A DNA stretch of 36,999 bases, taken from Treponema saccharophilum DSM 2985 (GTDB taxonomy: Bacteria; Spirochaetota; Spirochaetia; Treponematales; Treponemataceae). The notes under the pieces were generated by a model. It was not told the DNA's origin. It was given only the letters and a program-made list of their open reading frames with translations, and searched no databases. The translations under genes were made by a program, and so were the position numbers. Positions 1-7,676 of this stretch are shown here, piece by piece. Position 1 is the stretch's first letter, and every line of letters begins with the position of its first letter. The DNA lies in contig NZ_AGRW01000024.1 of NCBI RefSeq assembly GCF_000255555.1, positions 1 to 36,999 on the forward strand, read 5' to 3'.

Positions 1-169
1 GTGCTGTGCGCGTTTTTTTTTGTTTTTGGGAAAATTTTCTCGGGGAGATGGAAGCCGCATTGTTTTCGGGACATGTTTTCCCGCGAGATGGAGCGGCTTT
101 GTGCGCTCTGTCCGGAATGTGGCGCGGCAAATAAATTGTCATCCCGAACAGGTTTTTGACGAAAGGTCT

Positions 170-895
170 TTATTTTACCGTTATGCAGGAGACGACTTTG
201 CCGTCCGTGGAGTAGCCGCGGTCGGGGTTCGTTTCGTCGATGAATTGGGTCATGCCGATGTAGTAGGCGTAGTAGTAGAGTCCCGTCTGGAGTGGAATGT
301 CGATTTCGTATCGGCCGGGGATGACTTCGCGCATCGAGTATATCCATGAATCCCAGTTCGTGAACGTTCCGCCAATCCTGACGTTCTGGCCGGGCTTTGC
401 GAAGCAGACGAAATGCGTGAGCCCGTTCGGAAGAACCTCGGTTATTGCCGGGTCTTCGGTGGGGATTATCACCTGCGAGAGTGTTATCCCTTCTTTTTCG
501 TCGAATACCGTGCGCTCGTTGTTCGGGTCGGGCGTCCACAGCCCGTCGATTATCAGCCTGTATGAGACCTGGCGCGTTTTTTTCGGCTTCTTTACTATAT
601 AAAAGAACCAGGTTGACGTGACTTCTCCCTCGTAGTTCGTGCGTTTCTGAAGGTTGAAATAATGTATCTTCTTGAAATTTTCGAAGTCGAATGCGATTCC
701 GATGTTCCTCGCGTTGTTTTCCGCCGTGAACACTATGTAATCGCCGGAGATGAACGGCGCGCCGACTCCGGACAGGTTCGCTACTATGTTGTCGTATTCG
801 TACGTATCTTCCGCGGGCTTTTTCTGCTCCTCCGCCCATGCGATTCCGGAGGCGAGGAAGAGAAACCCGATGACTGCTGAAATCACTGTTTTCAT
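170..895 (-). CDS. Secreted protein with C-terminal glycogen-binding/E-set domain
   Basis: A 241-residue protein begins with a clear signal peptide (Lys at residue 3, hydrophobic stretch to about residue 20, Ala-Trp-Ala before the mature Glu-rich start), so it is probably exported to the periplasm. The last 90 or so residues resemble the isoamylase early-set/CBM48-like fold: a strand ending in VRIGGTFTNW, then a tyrosine-rich strand (LYYYAYYIG) and a DETNPDRGYSTDGK turn, as in glycogen-binding modules. The middle carries a second beta-rich stretch with the motif YRLIIDGLWTPDPNN, also typical of this fold, so there may be two copies. No catalytic domain is visible; it may bind a glucan or simply use the fold structurally. 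The start lacks a Shine-Dalgarno and sits just after a -10 element. Fold assignment is fairly likely; the role is unknown. Confidence 0.75.
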   Translation of the reverse strand: MKTVISAVIGFLFLASGIAWAEEQKKPAEDTYEYDNIVANLSGVGAPFISGDYIVFTAENNARNIGIAFDFENFKKIHYFNLQKRTNYEGEVTSTWFFYIVKKPKKTRQVSYRLIIDGLWTPDPNNERTVFDEKEGITLSQVIIPTEDPAITEVLPNGLTHFVCFAKPGQNVRIGGTFTNWDSWIYSMREVIPGRYEIDIPLQTGLYYYAYYIGMTQFIDETNPDRGYSTDGKVVSCITVK

Positions 896-900
896 ATAGT

Positions 901-930
901 ATAATATCGGAATCCGTCGGTAAATCTAAA
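901..930 (-). promoter_or_regulatory. Candidate promoter for the E-set protein (leaderless)
   Basis: On the minus strand TTTAGA (925-930) and TATTAT (901-906) are separated by 18 bases. The predicted transcript start falls at about the A of the start codon at 895, and there is no ribosome-binding site before it. The -35 match is only moderate. Confidence 0.45.
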
Positions 931-959
931 GGACACTATTCAAAACGCCGAAATAGAAT
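930..959 (+). promoter_or_regulatory. Candidate promoter for flcA
   Basis: AGGACA (930-935) and TAGAAT (954-959) are 18 bases apart, about 35 bases upstream of the GGGAGAAGG ribosome-binding site of the next gene. It lies back to back with the minus-strand promoter of the E-set gene. Confidence 0.4.
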
Positions 960-992
960 AAGAAAAAGAACGTCTTTTAGTGGGAGAAGGCG

Positions 993-3917
993 ATGCCTGG
1001 TTTAAAGCAGCTCGAAAAATTCAGTGAAGACATAAAGAAAATCGGTGACGAGGAAGTCGTCAGGGCAAAACGCGGCGAGAGGTTGTCGTATCCGCAGATT
1101 CCCGGTGACGTCGAGGACAAGGACGATTCTGACGAGTTCATCTCGGGGCTTCCGTCAGGAAAAGAGGCCGAGGACGGGGAATCTGCCGTGGAAAGCGCGG
1201 CTCAGGACGACGAGGATATTCTCAGCTCGCTTCTAGGTCCTTCTGACGGCGGAAATGCCGGCGATGGGGCGCCCGTTGGCGACGGGCAGGACGTGCTCGG
1301 CTCCCAGGACGGCGCTGCGGAAGAGAATCCGTTGCCCGACGACGATGTGCTCGGCGGCCTTCTTTCCGGGGAGGAGAACGGTTCGGGGACGGATGACATG
1401 GACGCCGGTTCCGAAGATTTTCCCGGCACGGACGGCTTTGAGGAGTTCCTTTCCGATGGCGGGAATGCCGAAGTGGCGCCCGCTGACGCCGGCGAGCCGG
1501 TTTCTCCCGCAGCCGATGATGAATTAGGCTCAGAAATGTCCCCCGACGAAGGGGAAGCCGCGCCCGAATTCGGGGATGCAGGGGCGGCGGGAGCTGACGA
1601 GATTCCTGACGGCGAATTTGCTGACGGCGCGGGGGCGGACGGTTCTTCCGCTGATGGGGCTTCCGACCCGATGTGGGGCGAGGAAGGAGCCGGCGAGGAA
1701 TTCCATATGGATGATTTCGATCCCGATGTGATGGAGAACATCAACTTTGCGGGGGACGACGGCGAGGAATTTCCTGTCACCGGAAGCGGTTCCGACGACG
1801 ACTTCATGCTTTCCGACGCCGACGAATTCGAGATTCCCGGCGTCACCGATTCGGAATTCGCCGACCTTGGGAAGAAAAGCGTCGATGTCGCCGACTTCTC
1901 CAAGGCGGTGCAGAAACCGAAGAATTCCCTCACGGAGGAGGAGTACGAGCGGTTCAAGAAGAACCTTTCGGAATATCCGCTCAACCTCAGGGTCATCATC
2001 GAGGATTTCATTTCGAAGGACGATTCCAGCGCGTTCACAGATGAGGCAATCTTCGAGATAATCGAGAAAATTCTCAAGAGAACCTCGGCACGGCAGATTG
2101 CCGCCCAGCTCGAGAAGATGCTCGACATATCGATAGACATCCCGCGCGATTTCGAGCACCGTTCGTATGAGCAGTACGAGGCGTACAAGTCGTCGTTCCA
2201 GTATCAGCTCAAGAACAGGATAATTCCCGCGGCGCTCGCGTTCATCGTCGTGTGCGTGGTGGCGCTGGGGCTTTTCAAGGCGGGGCAGCAGTTCATCTAC
2301 AAGCCCGTCATGGCGGAGATAAACTACAGGCAGGGATACGAGCACCTCCAGAACAACGAGTACCCGCTTTCGGAGGAGAAATTCGACAAGGCGGTGTCGT
2401 ACCGGCCCAAGAAAAAGTGGTTCTTCAAGTACGCGAGCGGATACCGGGAGCACAAGCAGTATGAGCGCGCCGCCCTCATGTACAGGAAAATCCTCGGCTT
2501 CTTCAATTACGACAAGCGGGCCGGGCTTGAGTACGCGGAGATGGAGCTTTACGACAGGGCGGATTATGCGAAGGCGGAGGCAATCGTAAGGCGGTACGTG
2601 CTCGACAATCATCTGAACGACCCCGACGGCGAGCTTCTCCTTGGGGATATTTTCCTCGAGTGGGCGTATGAGGACCCGTCGAAATTCGAGGACGCGCTTG
2701 AATTCTACAACGACCTCAAGACGAGGTTCCCGAAGAGCAACCTCTATCTGTCGAGGATGCTCCGCTATTACATACGGACGGATCAGCTCAGGAACGTTCT
2801 CGTCTACAAAGGAATGTTCTACCCGAAGAAAAATTCCCTTTCCGCCGCCGACTGGACGGAGCTGAGCGGATATCTTCTCGACAAGCTTTACGGGAAGCTC
2901 AGCAAGAACGACGAATATCTCCGCGCGTCGATAGAGGACGTCAGGAGCATGCTCGAGATTGCCGTGAACCTCGACCCGTCCGCGCCTGTCGGAAGGTACA
3001 ACCTCGCGAGGTATTTCATCCACAACGGCTACACGGCTCAGGCAAAATCGGAGCTTCTCACGTCGATAAGCCTGTTCGACAAGCAGAAGGTGCGGACGAA
3101 GCAGAACGTCTACCGCGAGGTGAACGCGACGCGCCTTTTGGGCGAGCTGTATTCCGGCGAGCGCGAGTACATAAAAGCACAGGACGTCTATACGAAGGGG
3201 ATAACGCTTTTCAACGACGAGCACGATAGGATAGGTCTTTCCGGAGACGTCAACGTCGGGCGGCTTTTTGCCGACCTGGGCGACATAAACTATTTCATCA
3301 CGGGCGATATCGACAGCGCCCTCGGAAATTATGAGACGTCGATTCGGATGAAGAACGACACGCCGTCGATAAACTACAGGGTCGGCGCAATCCGCTACAA
3401 CAAGAAGGATTACGATTCCGCGCTCTCGTCGTTCATCAAGGTTTCCGAGACGAATTATTCCGATCCGAACCTCCTTATCGCGCTCGCGAATGTCCTCTCG
3501 CTCAGGGGCGACAACTTTGCCGCGCAGAGCTATTATTCCGACCTGCTCCGCATCCTCGACATCGAGCGCGGCGTCACGACAAGCCGGACGGGAATCCTTT
3601 TCCCGCAGACGAAGGACGACGACACGGAGCTCGTCGACATGTATCTCCGCGCGAACAACAATCTCGGCGTCACGCTCTACAAGCTTGCGAAGCAGACCGG
3701 GAACAGCAACTACTATGCGGAATCGCTCGTCCGCTTCTCCGTTGCCCTCCGCGCGAACGATGCGCTGACGCGCGACCTCAGCACGATGGTGCGGAAGAAC
3801 GAGGGAAGCCTTGCCGCGTCCAACTCGAAATATGCGACGCATCCGATTCCCGACTTCGAGCCTGAGATATACACGGAGATTCCGAAAATTCTCACCGACG
3901 AGAAAGTCCTTGAGTAG
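993..3917 (+). CDS. flcA: TPR protein, probable periplasmic flagellar collar protein FlcA
   Basis: A 974-residue protein in three parts. Residues 1 to about 300 are extremely rich in Asp, Glu, Gly and Ala with low complexity. A single membrane segment (about 409-430, IIPAALAFIVVCVVALGLF) follows a basic/aromatic stretch. From about 440 to 930 there are many tetratricopeptide-like helix pairs, for example YRQGYEHLQNNEYPLSEEKF and NYRVGAIRYNKKDYDSALSS. This arrangement (cytoplasmic N-terminus, one membrane pass, large periplasmic TPR domain) matches the spirochaete collar protein FlcA (Borrelia BB0326), which surrounds the flagellar motor and helps stator assembly. A GGGAGAAGG site lies just before the ATG. 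The next gene begins 12 bases after the stop, so the two are probably co-transcribed. The family name comes from architecture and size; it could be another treponemal TPR protein. Confidence 0.65.
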   Translation: MPGLKQLEKFSEDIKKIGDEEVVRAKRGERLSYPQIPGDVEDKDDSDEFISGLPSGKEAEDGESAVESAAQDDEDILSSLLGPSDGGNAGDGAPVGDGQDVLGSQDGAAEENPLPDDDVLGGLLSGEENGSGTDDMDAGSEDFPGTDGFEEFLSDGGNAEVAPADAGEPVSPAADDELGSEMSPDEGEAAPEFGDAGAAGADEIPDGEFADGAGADGSSADGASDPMWGEEGAGEEFHMDDFDPDVMENINFAGDDGEEFPVTGSGSDDDFMLSDADEFEIPGVTDSEFADLGKKSVDVADFSKAVQKPKNSLTEEEYERFKKNLSEYPLNLRVIIEDFISKDDSSAFTDEAIFEIIEKILKRTSARQIAAQLEKMLDISIDIPRDFEHRSYEQYEAYKSSFQYQLKNRIIPAALAFIVVCVVALGLFKAGQQFIYKPVMAEINYRQGYEHLQNNEYPLSEEKFDKAVSYRPKKKWFFKYASGYREHKQYERAALMYRKILGFFNYDKRAGLEYAEMELYDRADYAKAEAIVRRYVLDNHLNDPDGELLLGDIFLEWAYEDPSKFEDALEFYNDLKTRFPKSNLYLSRMLRYYIRTDQLRNVLVYKGMFYPKKNSLSAADWTELSGYLLDKLYGKLSKNDEYLRASIEDVRSMLEIAVNLDPSAPVGRYNLARYFIHNGYTAQAKSELLTSISLFDKQKVRTKQNVYREVNATRLLGELYSGEREYIKAQDVYTKGITLFNDEHDRIGLSGDVNVGRLFADLGDINYFITGDIDSALGNYETSIRMKNDTPSINYRVGAIRYNKKDYDSALSSFIKVSETNYSDPNLLIALANVLSLRGDNFAAQSYYSDLLRILDIERGVTTSRTGILFPQTKDDDTELVDMYLRANNNLGVTLYKLAKQTGNSNYYAESLVRFSVALRANDALTRDLSTMVRKNEGSLAASNSKYATHPIPDFEPEIYTEIPKILTDEKVLE

Positions 3918-3929
3918 CGGGGATTCCCT

Positions 3930-4544
3930 ATGAAGTTGTTCTGCGTTCACGAGAGAATCGAGGCGAGGCGGAAACTCAATTCCCTCAGCAAGGAATTCTT
4001 CCGCAAGACGATACATATCTGCACGGCGTTCGTCCCGCTCGGGATACATTTCGCGCGGATTCCCGTCGTCTGCGCCGTTGCAGCCGCGGGGCTTTTCTAC
4101 ATCGTGTGCGAGACGCTCCGCATGAGGGGGCGCGAGATTCCGTTCATATCCGATGTGACCGCCGCCGCCGCGAGAAAGCGCGACGAGAACAAATTCGTGC
4201 TCGGTCCCGTCACGCTCGTCGTCGGAATCGTGGCCGCGTCGCTTTTGTGGGACGAGGTTCCCGCCTCAATCGGAATTCTTGCGCTTGCGTTCGGGGACGG
4301 GCTTGCGAGCCTTGCGGGGAAAACGTTCGGCATGGTGAAAATACCGCTGACGCAGGGAAAGACGGCCGCGGGAAGCCTCACCTGTTTCGGAGCGATATTC
4401 TGCTCGGCATGGCTCGTCTCGCGAGACTCGTTCCTGGCGATGTCTGTTGCTGTTGCGGGGGCGTTCATCGAGGTGCTTCCTCTGAAGGATTTCGACAATC
4501 TCCTCATTCCAGTCCTTCTCGGCGGAATCGCCCAGTTCGTGTAA
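3930..4544 (+). CDS. Diacylglycerol/polyprenol kinase or phosphatidate cytidylyltransferase-like membrane protein
   Basis: A 204-residue multi-pass membrane protein. It has the hallmarks of the SEC59/DGK1/VTE5 family of CTP-dependent lipid kinases: an N-terminal KEFFRKTIHI motif, a central AFGDGLASLAGKTFG motif (the conserved GD..A...G..G), then KTAAGS and a C-terminal DNLLIPVL segment. Members phosphorylate polyprenols, phytol or diacylglycerol; many genomes label them phosphatidate cytidylyltransferase. The substrate cannot be read here. It follows the flcA-like gene by 12 bases with a GGGGATT site, so it is probably in the same operon. The family is likely, the exact reaction uncertain. 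Its stop converges with a minus-strand gene 44 bases away; only a short TTCTCG/CGAGAA hairpin (4555-4573) without a T-tract lies between them. Confidence 0.75.
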   Translation: MKLFCVHERIEARRKLNSLSKEFFRKTIHICTAFVPLGIHFARIPVVCAVAAAGLFYIVCETLRMRGREIPFISDVTAAAARKRDENKFVLGPVTLVVGIVAASLLWDEVPASIGILALAFGDGLASLAGKTFGMVKIPLTQGKTAAGSLTCFGAIFCSAWLVSRDSFLAMSVAVAGAFIEVLPLKDFDNLLIPVLLGGIAQFV

Positions 4545-4588
4545 TCGTCCCTTCTTCTCGTTATCGCCGAGAAAATCCTGATTAGCTT

Positions 4589-5416
4589 TCAGTTCCAGAG
4601 ATAGAGCGCGTGGATTGTGCGAATGTATCTGAATATGCCCGCGCAGAAAAGAACCGCGCCCAAAATGAGCGTGGCGTAGCAGTCCGACGACGTGAGCGTC
4701 GCGTATCCGGTGAAAAGGACAGCCGTGACTATCGCGAGCGTTATGAATTCCTTCCTGTCGTGCTTTTTTGCCTTGTAGACGAATGCCGCTATCGATGTTG
4801 CCGCCATCGTTGCCGTGAGAAGCCTGAACATGTCCGGAAATCCGACCGTCACCATTCCCGTCGACAGAATCCTTGCGGTGTTCAGCGGCGTCGTCATGGC
4901 GACGAGTGCCGACACGGAGAACAGAATTGCCATGTTCCGCGCGTTGTCCTGGCGCTGGCTCGTCTCGCTCAGTACGGACGCGAAGACGAAGCTCAGCGTC
5001 GTCAGCACCCTCCCGAAAAGAATTATCCGCCCGAGCATCAGCAGCACGTCGGAGAACGTCTGCCAGAGACGCATCCCCATGACGAACATCCGCGCCGTCT
5101 CGCACGATATTCCGACAAGGCATGCGATGAAGTAGCCGATTTCCGTCGCCTTCGTTTTGTTGAGGTACCGCTCGATTATGAAAAGCGCCGCGGGGACGGA
5201 AAGCACGAGCAGCGCGCATGACAGCGCCGTCGCCGCGAAGCTTACCGGCGTGAACGGGATTGCCGACAGGATTCTCATCGGCCGTATCGTCTCCGGCGGC
5301 GGAATCAGGTTCGACTTTGCCGCGTTGACCGCTATCGTCGCGGCTGAGATGGCAAACCCCGCGATGCTCGCCACGATGAGGATGGTAATGAGCCTGTTTC
5401 GTTGCTTGAGTGTCAT
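4589..5416 (-). CDS. Multi-pass integral membrane protein of unknown function
   Basis: A 275-residue very hydrophobic protein with about eight predicted membrane segments (first one ITILIVASIAGFAISAATIAV, last near ATLILGAVLFCAGIF). Polar loops contain ETARMFVMGMRLWQ and SETSQRQDNARN. I recognise no family; similar hydrophobic proteins with ETAR-type loops are treponemal conserved hypotheticals as far as I can judge. The reading frame is open to an ATG at 5497, giving 27 more residues without a signal-like character. I prefer the ATG at 5416 because a good promoter (TTTACA, 17 bases, TATCAT) places the transcript start about two bases before it, making it a leaderless candidate, and because the shorter form begins directly with a basic residue cluster and membrane helix. 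No function is proposed. Confidence 0.7.
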   Translation of the reverse strand: MTLKQRNRLITILIVASIAGFAISAATIAVNAAKSNLIPPPETIRPMRILSAIPFTPVSFAATALSCALLVLSVPAALFIIERYLNKTKATEIGYFIACLVGISCETARMFVMGMRLWQTFSDVLLMLGRIILFGRVLTTLSFVFASVLSETSQRQDNARNMAILFSVSALVAMTTPLNTARILSTGMVTVGFPDMFRLLTATMAATSIAAFVYKAKKHDRKEFITLAIVTAVLFTGYATLTSSDCYATLILGAVLFCAGIFRYIRTIHALYLWN

Positions 5417-5424
5417 GAGGGGGA

Positions 5425-5453
5425 ATGATAAATGCAAGGCAGAAATCTGTAAA
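5425..5453 (-). promoter_or_regulatory. Promoter for the membrane protein (leaderless)
   Basis: On the minus strand TTTACA (5448-5453) and TATCAT (5425-5430) are separated by exactly 17 bases. The expected transcript start is about 5418, two bases from the ATG at 5416, with no ribosome-binding site between. This promoter lies inside the longer open frame and so argues against the start at 5497. Confidence 0.55.
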
Positions 5454-5532
5454 GACTCGCTTTCCGCTTCCGAAAATGTAATAGACTTGTTCGGCATTCC
5501 GTTTCCGGGCAGGTTTCTTGGCGAATTGCCGG

Positions 5533-5559
5533 GGCGGAATCCGGTTCCGCCGTTTTTTT
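5533..5559 (+). terminator. Intrinsic-terminator-like hairpin in a divergent gap
   Basis: A perfect 7-base-pair stem GGCGGAA/TTCCGCC with a five-base loop is followed by G and seven T. It points along the plus strand, although no plus-strand gene ends here; the gene to the left is on the minus strand and the DUF2259 gene begins 48 bases downstream. It may be an attenuator or end a transcript antisense to the membrane-protein gene. Confidence 0.65.
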
Positions 5560-5606
5560 CTGTCGCATTGGGTGGAGCCTTCTTTTAAATGTGGTTTGGG
5601 GGAAAT

Positions 5607-6323
5607 ATGAAAAGATTTTTTTGCGCGCTGCTTTTTCTCGTCACATCGCTTTCTGCGTTTGGTGGGGATGCAGCCGCGTTCGTCGATATAGGCATATCGG
5701 AGGACGGAAAGACGTACGTGTTCGGCGAGTACGGCATGACGGACAGGAATTTTCAGGGGTATGCGGAAATATACGCCGTCGATATAGAGAAGAACGATTT
5801 CCTGAAGAACGGCGTCTACAGGACGAAGCCGTCTGCGGATACGTTCTCGAAAAGCGGGAAGGACGTTTTTGACGCGCTGATGTCGCGCTCGTCGTGGTGG
5901 CTTCGGCGATTCAGCTGCATGCCGGTTCCTTCTGACAGGGTGCTGTACGTCGCTGACGGAAAGGTTTCCGGTGACAGCGAGATAATCTTCAAGGATGCGG
6001 AGGGCTCCACCGTCGAGCACTCGATTTTTTACCATATAAGACTTGTCAAGACGATGGAGAACGTCATCTCGGCGTCGTCCGTTCCCGGCGGGGTGCGCTC
6101 GTCGTTCTTCATCACGCTGGAGAAAACGGACGAGAACGGCCACGTCGTCTCGCGCAATATCGTTGGCTCGCCCGACATAAAGAGGGACGGCGTCCTCGAC
6201 TACAAAATCGACAGGATTTTTACGGACGGCTCAAGCCGGAACCTTATTTTCGTCGTGGAGAAAATCGTCTCCGACCCGGCTGGAACGTCCGTCCGCTATA
6301 TGGTCGAGACAATCCGCCTGTAG
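5607..6323 (+). CDS. DUF2259-type predicted secreted protein
   Basis: A 238-residue protein with a typical signal peptide (MKRFFCALLFLVTSLSAFGG) is likely periplasmic. The mature part starts AAFVDIGISEDGKTYVFGEYGMTDRNFQGYAEIYAVDIEKNDF, which resembles the spirochaete DUF2259 family of predicted secreted proteins: beta-rich, with a repeated strand-turn pattern (GISEDGKTYVFGEYG). No catalytic residues or cofactor sites are recognised. I start it at the ATG at 5607, preceded by TTTGGGGGAAAT, instead of the upstream in-frame GTG-like start, because that gives a clean signal peptide. An intrinsic-terminator-like hairpin lies just upstream, so its expression may be attenuated. Its stop is three bases before the -35 box of the tRNA-Lys promoter. 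Function unknown; family assignment moderate. Confidence 0.7.
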   Translation: MKRFFCALLFLVTSLSAFGGDAAAFVDIGISEDGKTYVFGEYGMTDRNFQGYAEIYAVDIEKNDFLKNGVYRTKPSADTFSKSGKDVFDALMSRSSWWLRRFSCMPVPSDRVLYVADGKVSGDSEIIFKDAEGSTVEHSIFYHIRLVKTMENVISASSVPGGVRSSFFITLEKTDENGHVVSRNIVGSPDIKRDGVLDYKIDRIFTDGSSRNLIFVVEKIVSDPAGTSVRYMVETIRL

Positions 6324-6326
6324 CGC

Positions 6327-6356
6327 TTGACAAAAATTATTCTGCTCTGCTATAAT
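6327..6356 (+). promoter_or_regulatory. Promoter for tRNA-Lys
   Basis: Perfect TTGACA (6327-6332) and perfect TATAAT (6351-6356) are 18 bases apart. The predicted start is about 18 bases before the mature tRNA. Confidence 0.85.
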
Positions 6357-6380
6357 CGTGGAACTTCTTGAGGGAAGTGC

Positions 6381-6453
6381 GGGCTACTAGCTCAGGTGGT
6401 AGAGCACCGCCCTTTTAAGGCGGCTGTCGATGGTTCGAGTCCATCGTAGCTCA
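6381..6453 (+). tRNA. tRNA-Lys (anticodon UUU)
   Basis: A 73-base cloverleaf: acceptor GGGCTAC pairs with GTAGCTC, D-arm with GCTCAGGTGGTAGAGC, anticodon stem CCGCC/GGCGG around the loop CTTTTAA with anticodon TTT at 6414-6416, and T-arm with GGTTCGAGTCC. The discriminator is A. The CCA end is not encoded and must be added. It has its own consensus promoter and a terminator directly after it. Confidence 0.95.
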
Positions 6454-6458
6454 TTTCA

Positions 6459-6488
6459 GGTCTCGGAAAAAATCCGAGGCCTTTTTTA
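6459..6488 (+). terminator. Terminator after tRNA-Lys
   Basis: A 9-base-pair stem, GGTCTCGGA/TCCGAGGCC (one G-T pair), with an A-rich loop, is followed by six T. Confidence 0.85.
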
Positions 6489-6518
6489 TGCGGTTTTGCG
6501 GATTTTCCGCCGATTCCG

Positions 6519-6548
6519 TTGAATTTCGTTTTTGAATTCGGGTATAAT
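6519..6548 (+). promoter_or_regulatory. Promoter for the rplU operon
   Basis: TTGAAT (6519-6524) and TATAAT (6543-6548) are 18 bases apart. The leader to the rplU start would be about 65 bases. Confidence 0.7.
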
Positions 6549-6618
6549 CCAATTCTATTATTTCAATTTTGAGCCGTTGGAGTTCCGTTACACTTCGCGG
6601 CGGATAAGAGGTTTTACA

Positions 6619-6930
6619 ATGTACGCACTTTTCGAATACAAAGGCAAACAGTACAAAGCTGAAAAAGACGCTCTCATCAATGTCGATTTGGTTGATGCGA
6701 AAGAGGGCGACAAAATCGTTATCGAGGACGTTCTCCTCGTCAGCGATGGCGACACCGTGAAGGTCGGAACTCCGAAAGTTGCCGGGGCGAAGGTTGAGGT
6801 TGTCGTTCAGAAGGAGTTCAAGGACAAGAAAGTCCTCGTCTTCAAGTACAAGTCAAAGAAGGACTATCACCGCCTCATCGGCCACAGGCAGCAGTATACG
6901 ACTGTCAAAGTCGAGAACATCATCGGCTAA
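6619..6930 (+). CDS. rplU: Ribosomal protein bL21
   Basis: A 103-residue protein of the usual L21 length. It starts MYALFEYKGKQYKAEKD, the family signature (YA.....GKQYK), and ends with the basic KYKSKKDYHRLIGHRQQYT segment that binds 23S rRNA. L21 is an assembly protein of the large subunit, in domain contact with L20. I start it at 6619 rather than the earlier in-frame start at 6532 because an AAGAGG ribosome-binding site lies eight bases upstream and the longer form adds residues encoded across the promoter. It heads the common order rplU-prp-rpmA. Confidence 0.97.
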   Translation: MYALFEYKGKQYKAEKDALINVDLVDAKEGDKIVIEDVLLVSDGDTVKVGTPKVAGAKVEVVVQKEFKDKKVLVFKYKSKKDYHRLIGHRQQYTTVKVENIIG

Positions 6931-6938
6931 AATCCGTC

Positions 6939-7295
6939 ATGACCGAGGTGACTCTTTCGTGTGGCAGGAACGGCGCGGTAAAAACTTGTGAAGCTAACGG
7001 ACACGCCTGTTCCTCCCGGAAAGGTTCGGACGTCGTTTGCGCGGCTGTGTCCGCGCTCCTGAAAACGGCGATGCTCGTCCTTTCACATACCGAGAATGTC
7101 GCTTTCGATGCTGACGTTTCTGCGCGCGGAAAACTCGCATTCCGTGCAGACATGCAGGAAAATCTGGGCGGCCCCGATAAAATCGAGGCGGAATCCAGGT
7201 TGCGGTGCGTCGCCGATTTCATACGGAGCGGGGTTTCCTCCGTTTCTGATGAGTATCCCGGTTACGTGCTTTTGCGGGAAAATACAATTGGCTAA
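6939..7295 (+). CDS. prp: Ribosomal-processing cysteine protease Prp family protein
   Basis: A 118-residue protein sitting between rplU and rpmA, the normal place of Prp (YsxB). The catalytic pair of the family is present: His22 in the ANGHA motif and Cys34 in [12 protein letters not shown], with Asp31 also conserved. In Firmicutes Prp removes a short N-terminal extension from L27, which is needed for ribosome function. The L27 encoded directly downstream has no such extension, so the natural substrate here is unclear. It begins eight bases after the rplU stop without a strong ribosome-binding site and is probably translationally coupled to it. Confidence 0.88.
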   Translation: MTEVTLSCGRNGAVKTCEANGHACSSRKGSDVVCAAVSALLKTAMLVLSHTENVAFDADVSARGKLAFRADMQENLGGPDKIEAESRLRCVADFIRSGVSSVSDEYPGYVLLRENTIG

Positions 7296-7315
7296 TATCT
7301 AAACGGAGGCTAAAA

Positions 7316-7570
7316 ATGGGACGCAGTAAAGGTGGTAGCGGCGCGAAAAACGGCCGCGATTCAAATCCGAAGAGCTTGGGTGTAAAGGTATACGGCGGAC
7401 AGTCCGTAACGGCTGGTTCAATCATCGTTCGCCAGCGCGGAACAAAAATTTTCCCGGGCGACAATGTTCGCATCGGTGGAGATGATACGCTGTTCGCGGT
7501 TGCTGACGGTGTTGTGACGTTCTACGAGCGCAACAACAGGAAGTACGCTGGCGTCACTGTAAAGGCGTAA
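7316..7570 (+). CDS. rpmA: Ribosomal protein bL27
   Basis: An 84-residue protein of standard mature L27 length. It begins [19 protein letters not shown], the flexible N-terminal arm that reaches the peptidyl-transferase centre, then has [22 protein letters not shown] and the terminal TFYER..R beta-barrel motifs. There is no cleavable hydrophobic N-terminal extension like that of Firmicutes L27 (the FFA cleavage motif is absent), even though a Prp protease gene precedes it. An ACGGAGG ribosome-binding site is 8 bases before the start. A strong terminator follows the stop. Confidence 0.97.
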   Translation: MGRSKGGSGAKNGRDSNPKSLGVKVYGGQSVTAGSIIVRQRGTKIFPGDNVRIGGDDTLFAVADGVVTFYERNNRKYAGVTVKA

Positions 7571-7592
7571 GTTTTTACATTCGTTCACAAGA

Positions 7593-7626
7593 GCCCGGAT
7601 TCAGTTCGCTGCGTCCGGGCTTTTTG
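7593..7626 (+). terminator. Terminator after rpmA
   Basis: Perfect stem GCCCGGA/TCCGGGC with a 14-base loop, followed by six T (with the preceding bases), ends the rplU-prp-rpmA operon. Confidence 0.85.
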
Positions 7627-7676
7627 TTAGTGGCGCGGATTCCGGGGATTTTTTTCAGGAATTGGAGGGAAGGAAC

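Noticed and set aside
1-169. An open frame on the plus strand ending at 159, with a zinc-ribbon-like CPECGAAN near its end.
   Set aside because: It is short, begins outside the window or at weak starts, and runs through a poly-T stretch (10-30) that looks like the tail of a terminator. Only one cysteine knuckle is visible. Not supported as a gene without the sequence to the left.
1530-4049. Long minus-strand open frame (839 codons) opposite flcA.
   Set aside because: It is the mirror of a GC-rich coding strand: no Shine-Dalgarno, no recognisable motifs, and the plus-strand gene has clear domains.
4266-6143. Long minus-strand open frame across two genes.
   Set aside because: Rich in arginine and histidine as expected for an antisense shadow; no start signal or motif; the real minus-strand gene is in another frame.
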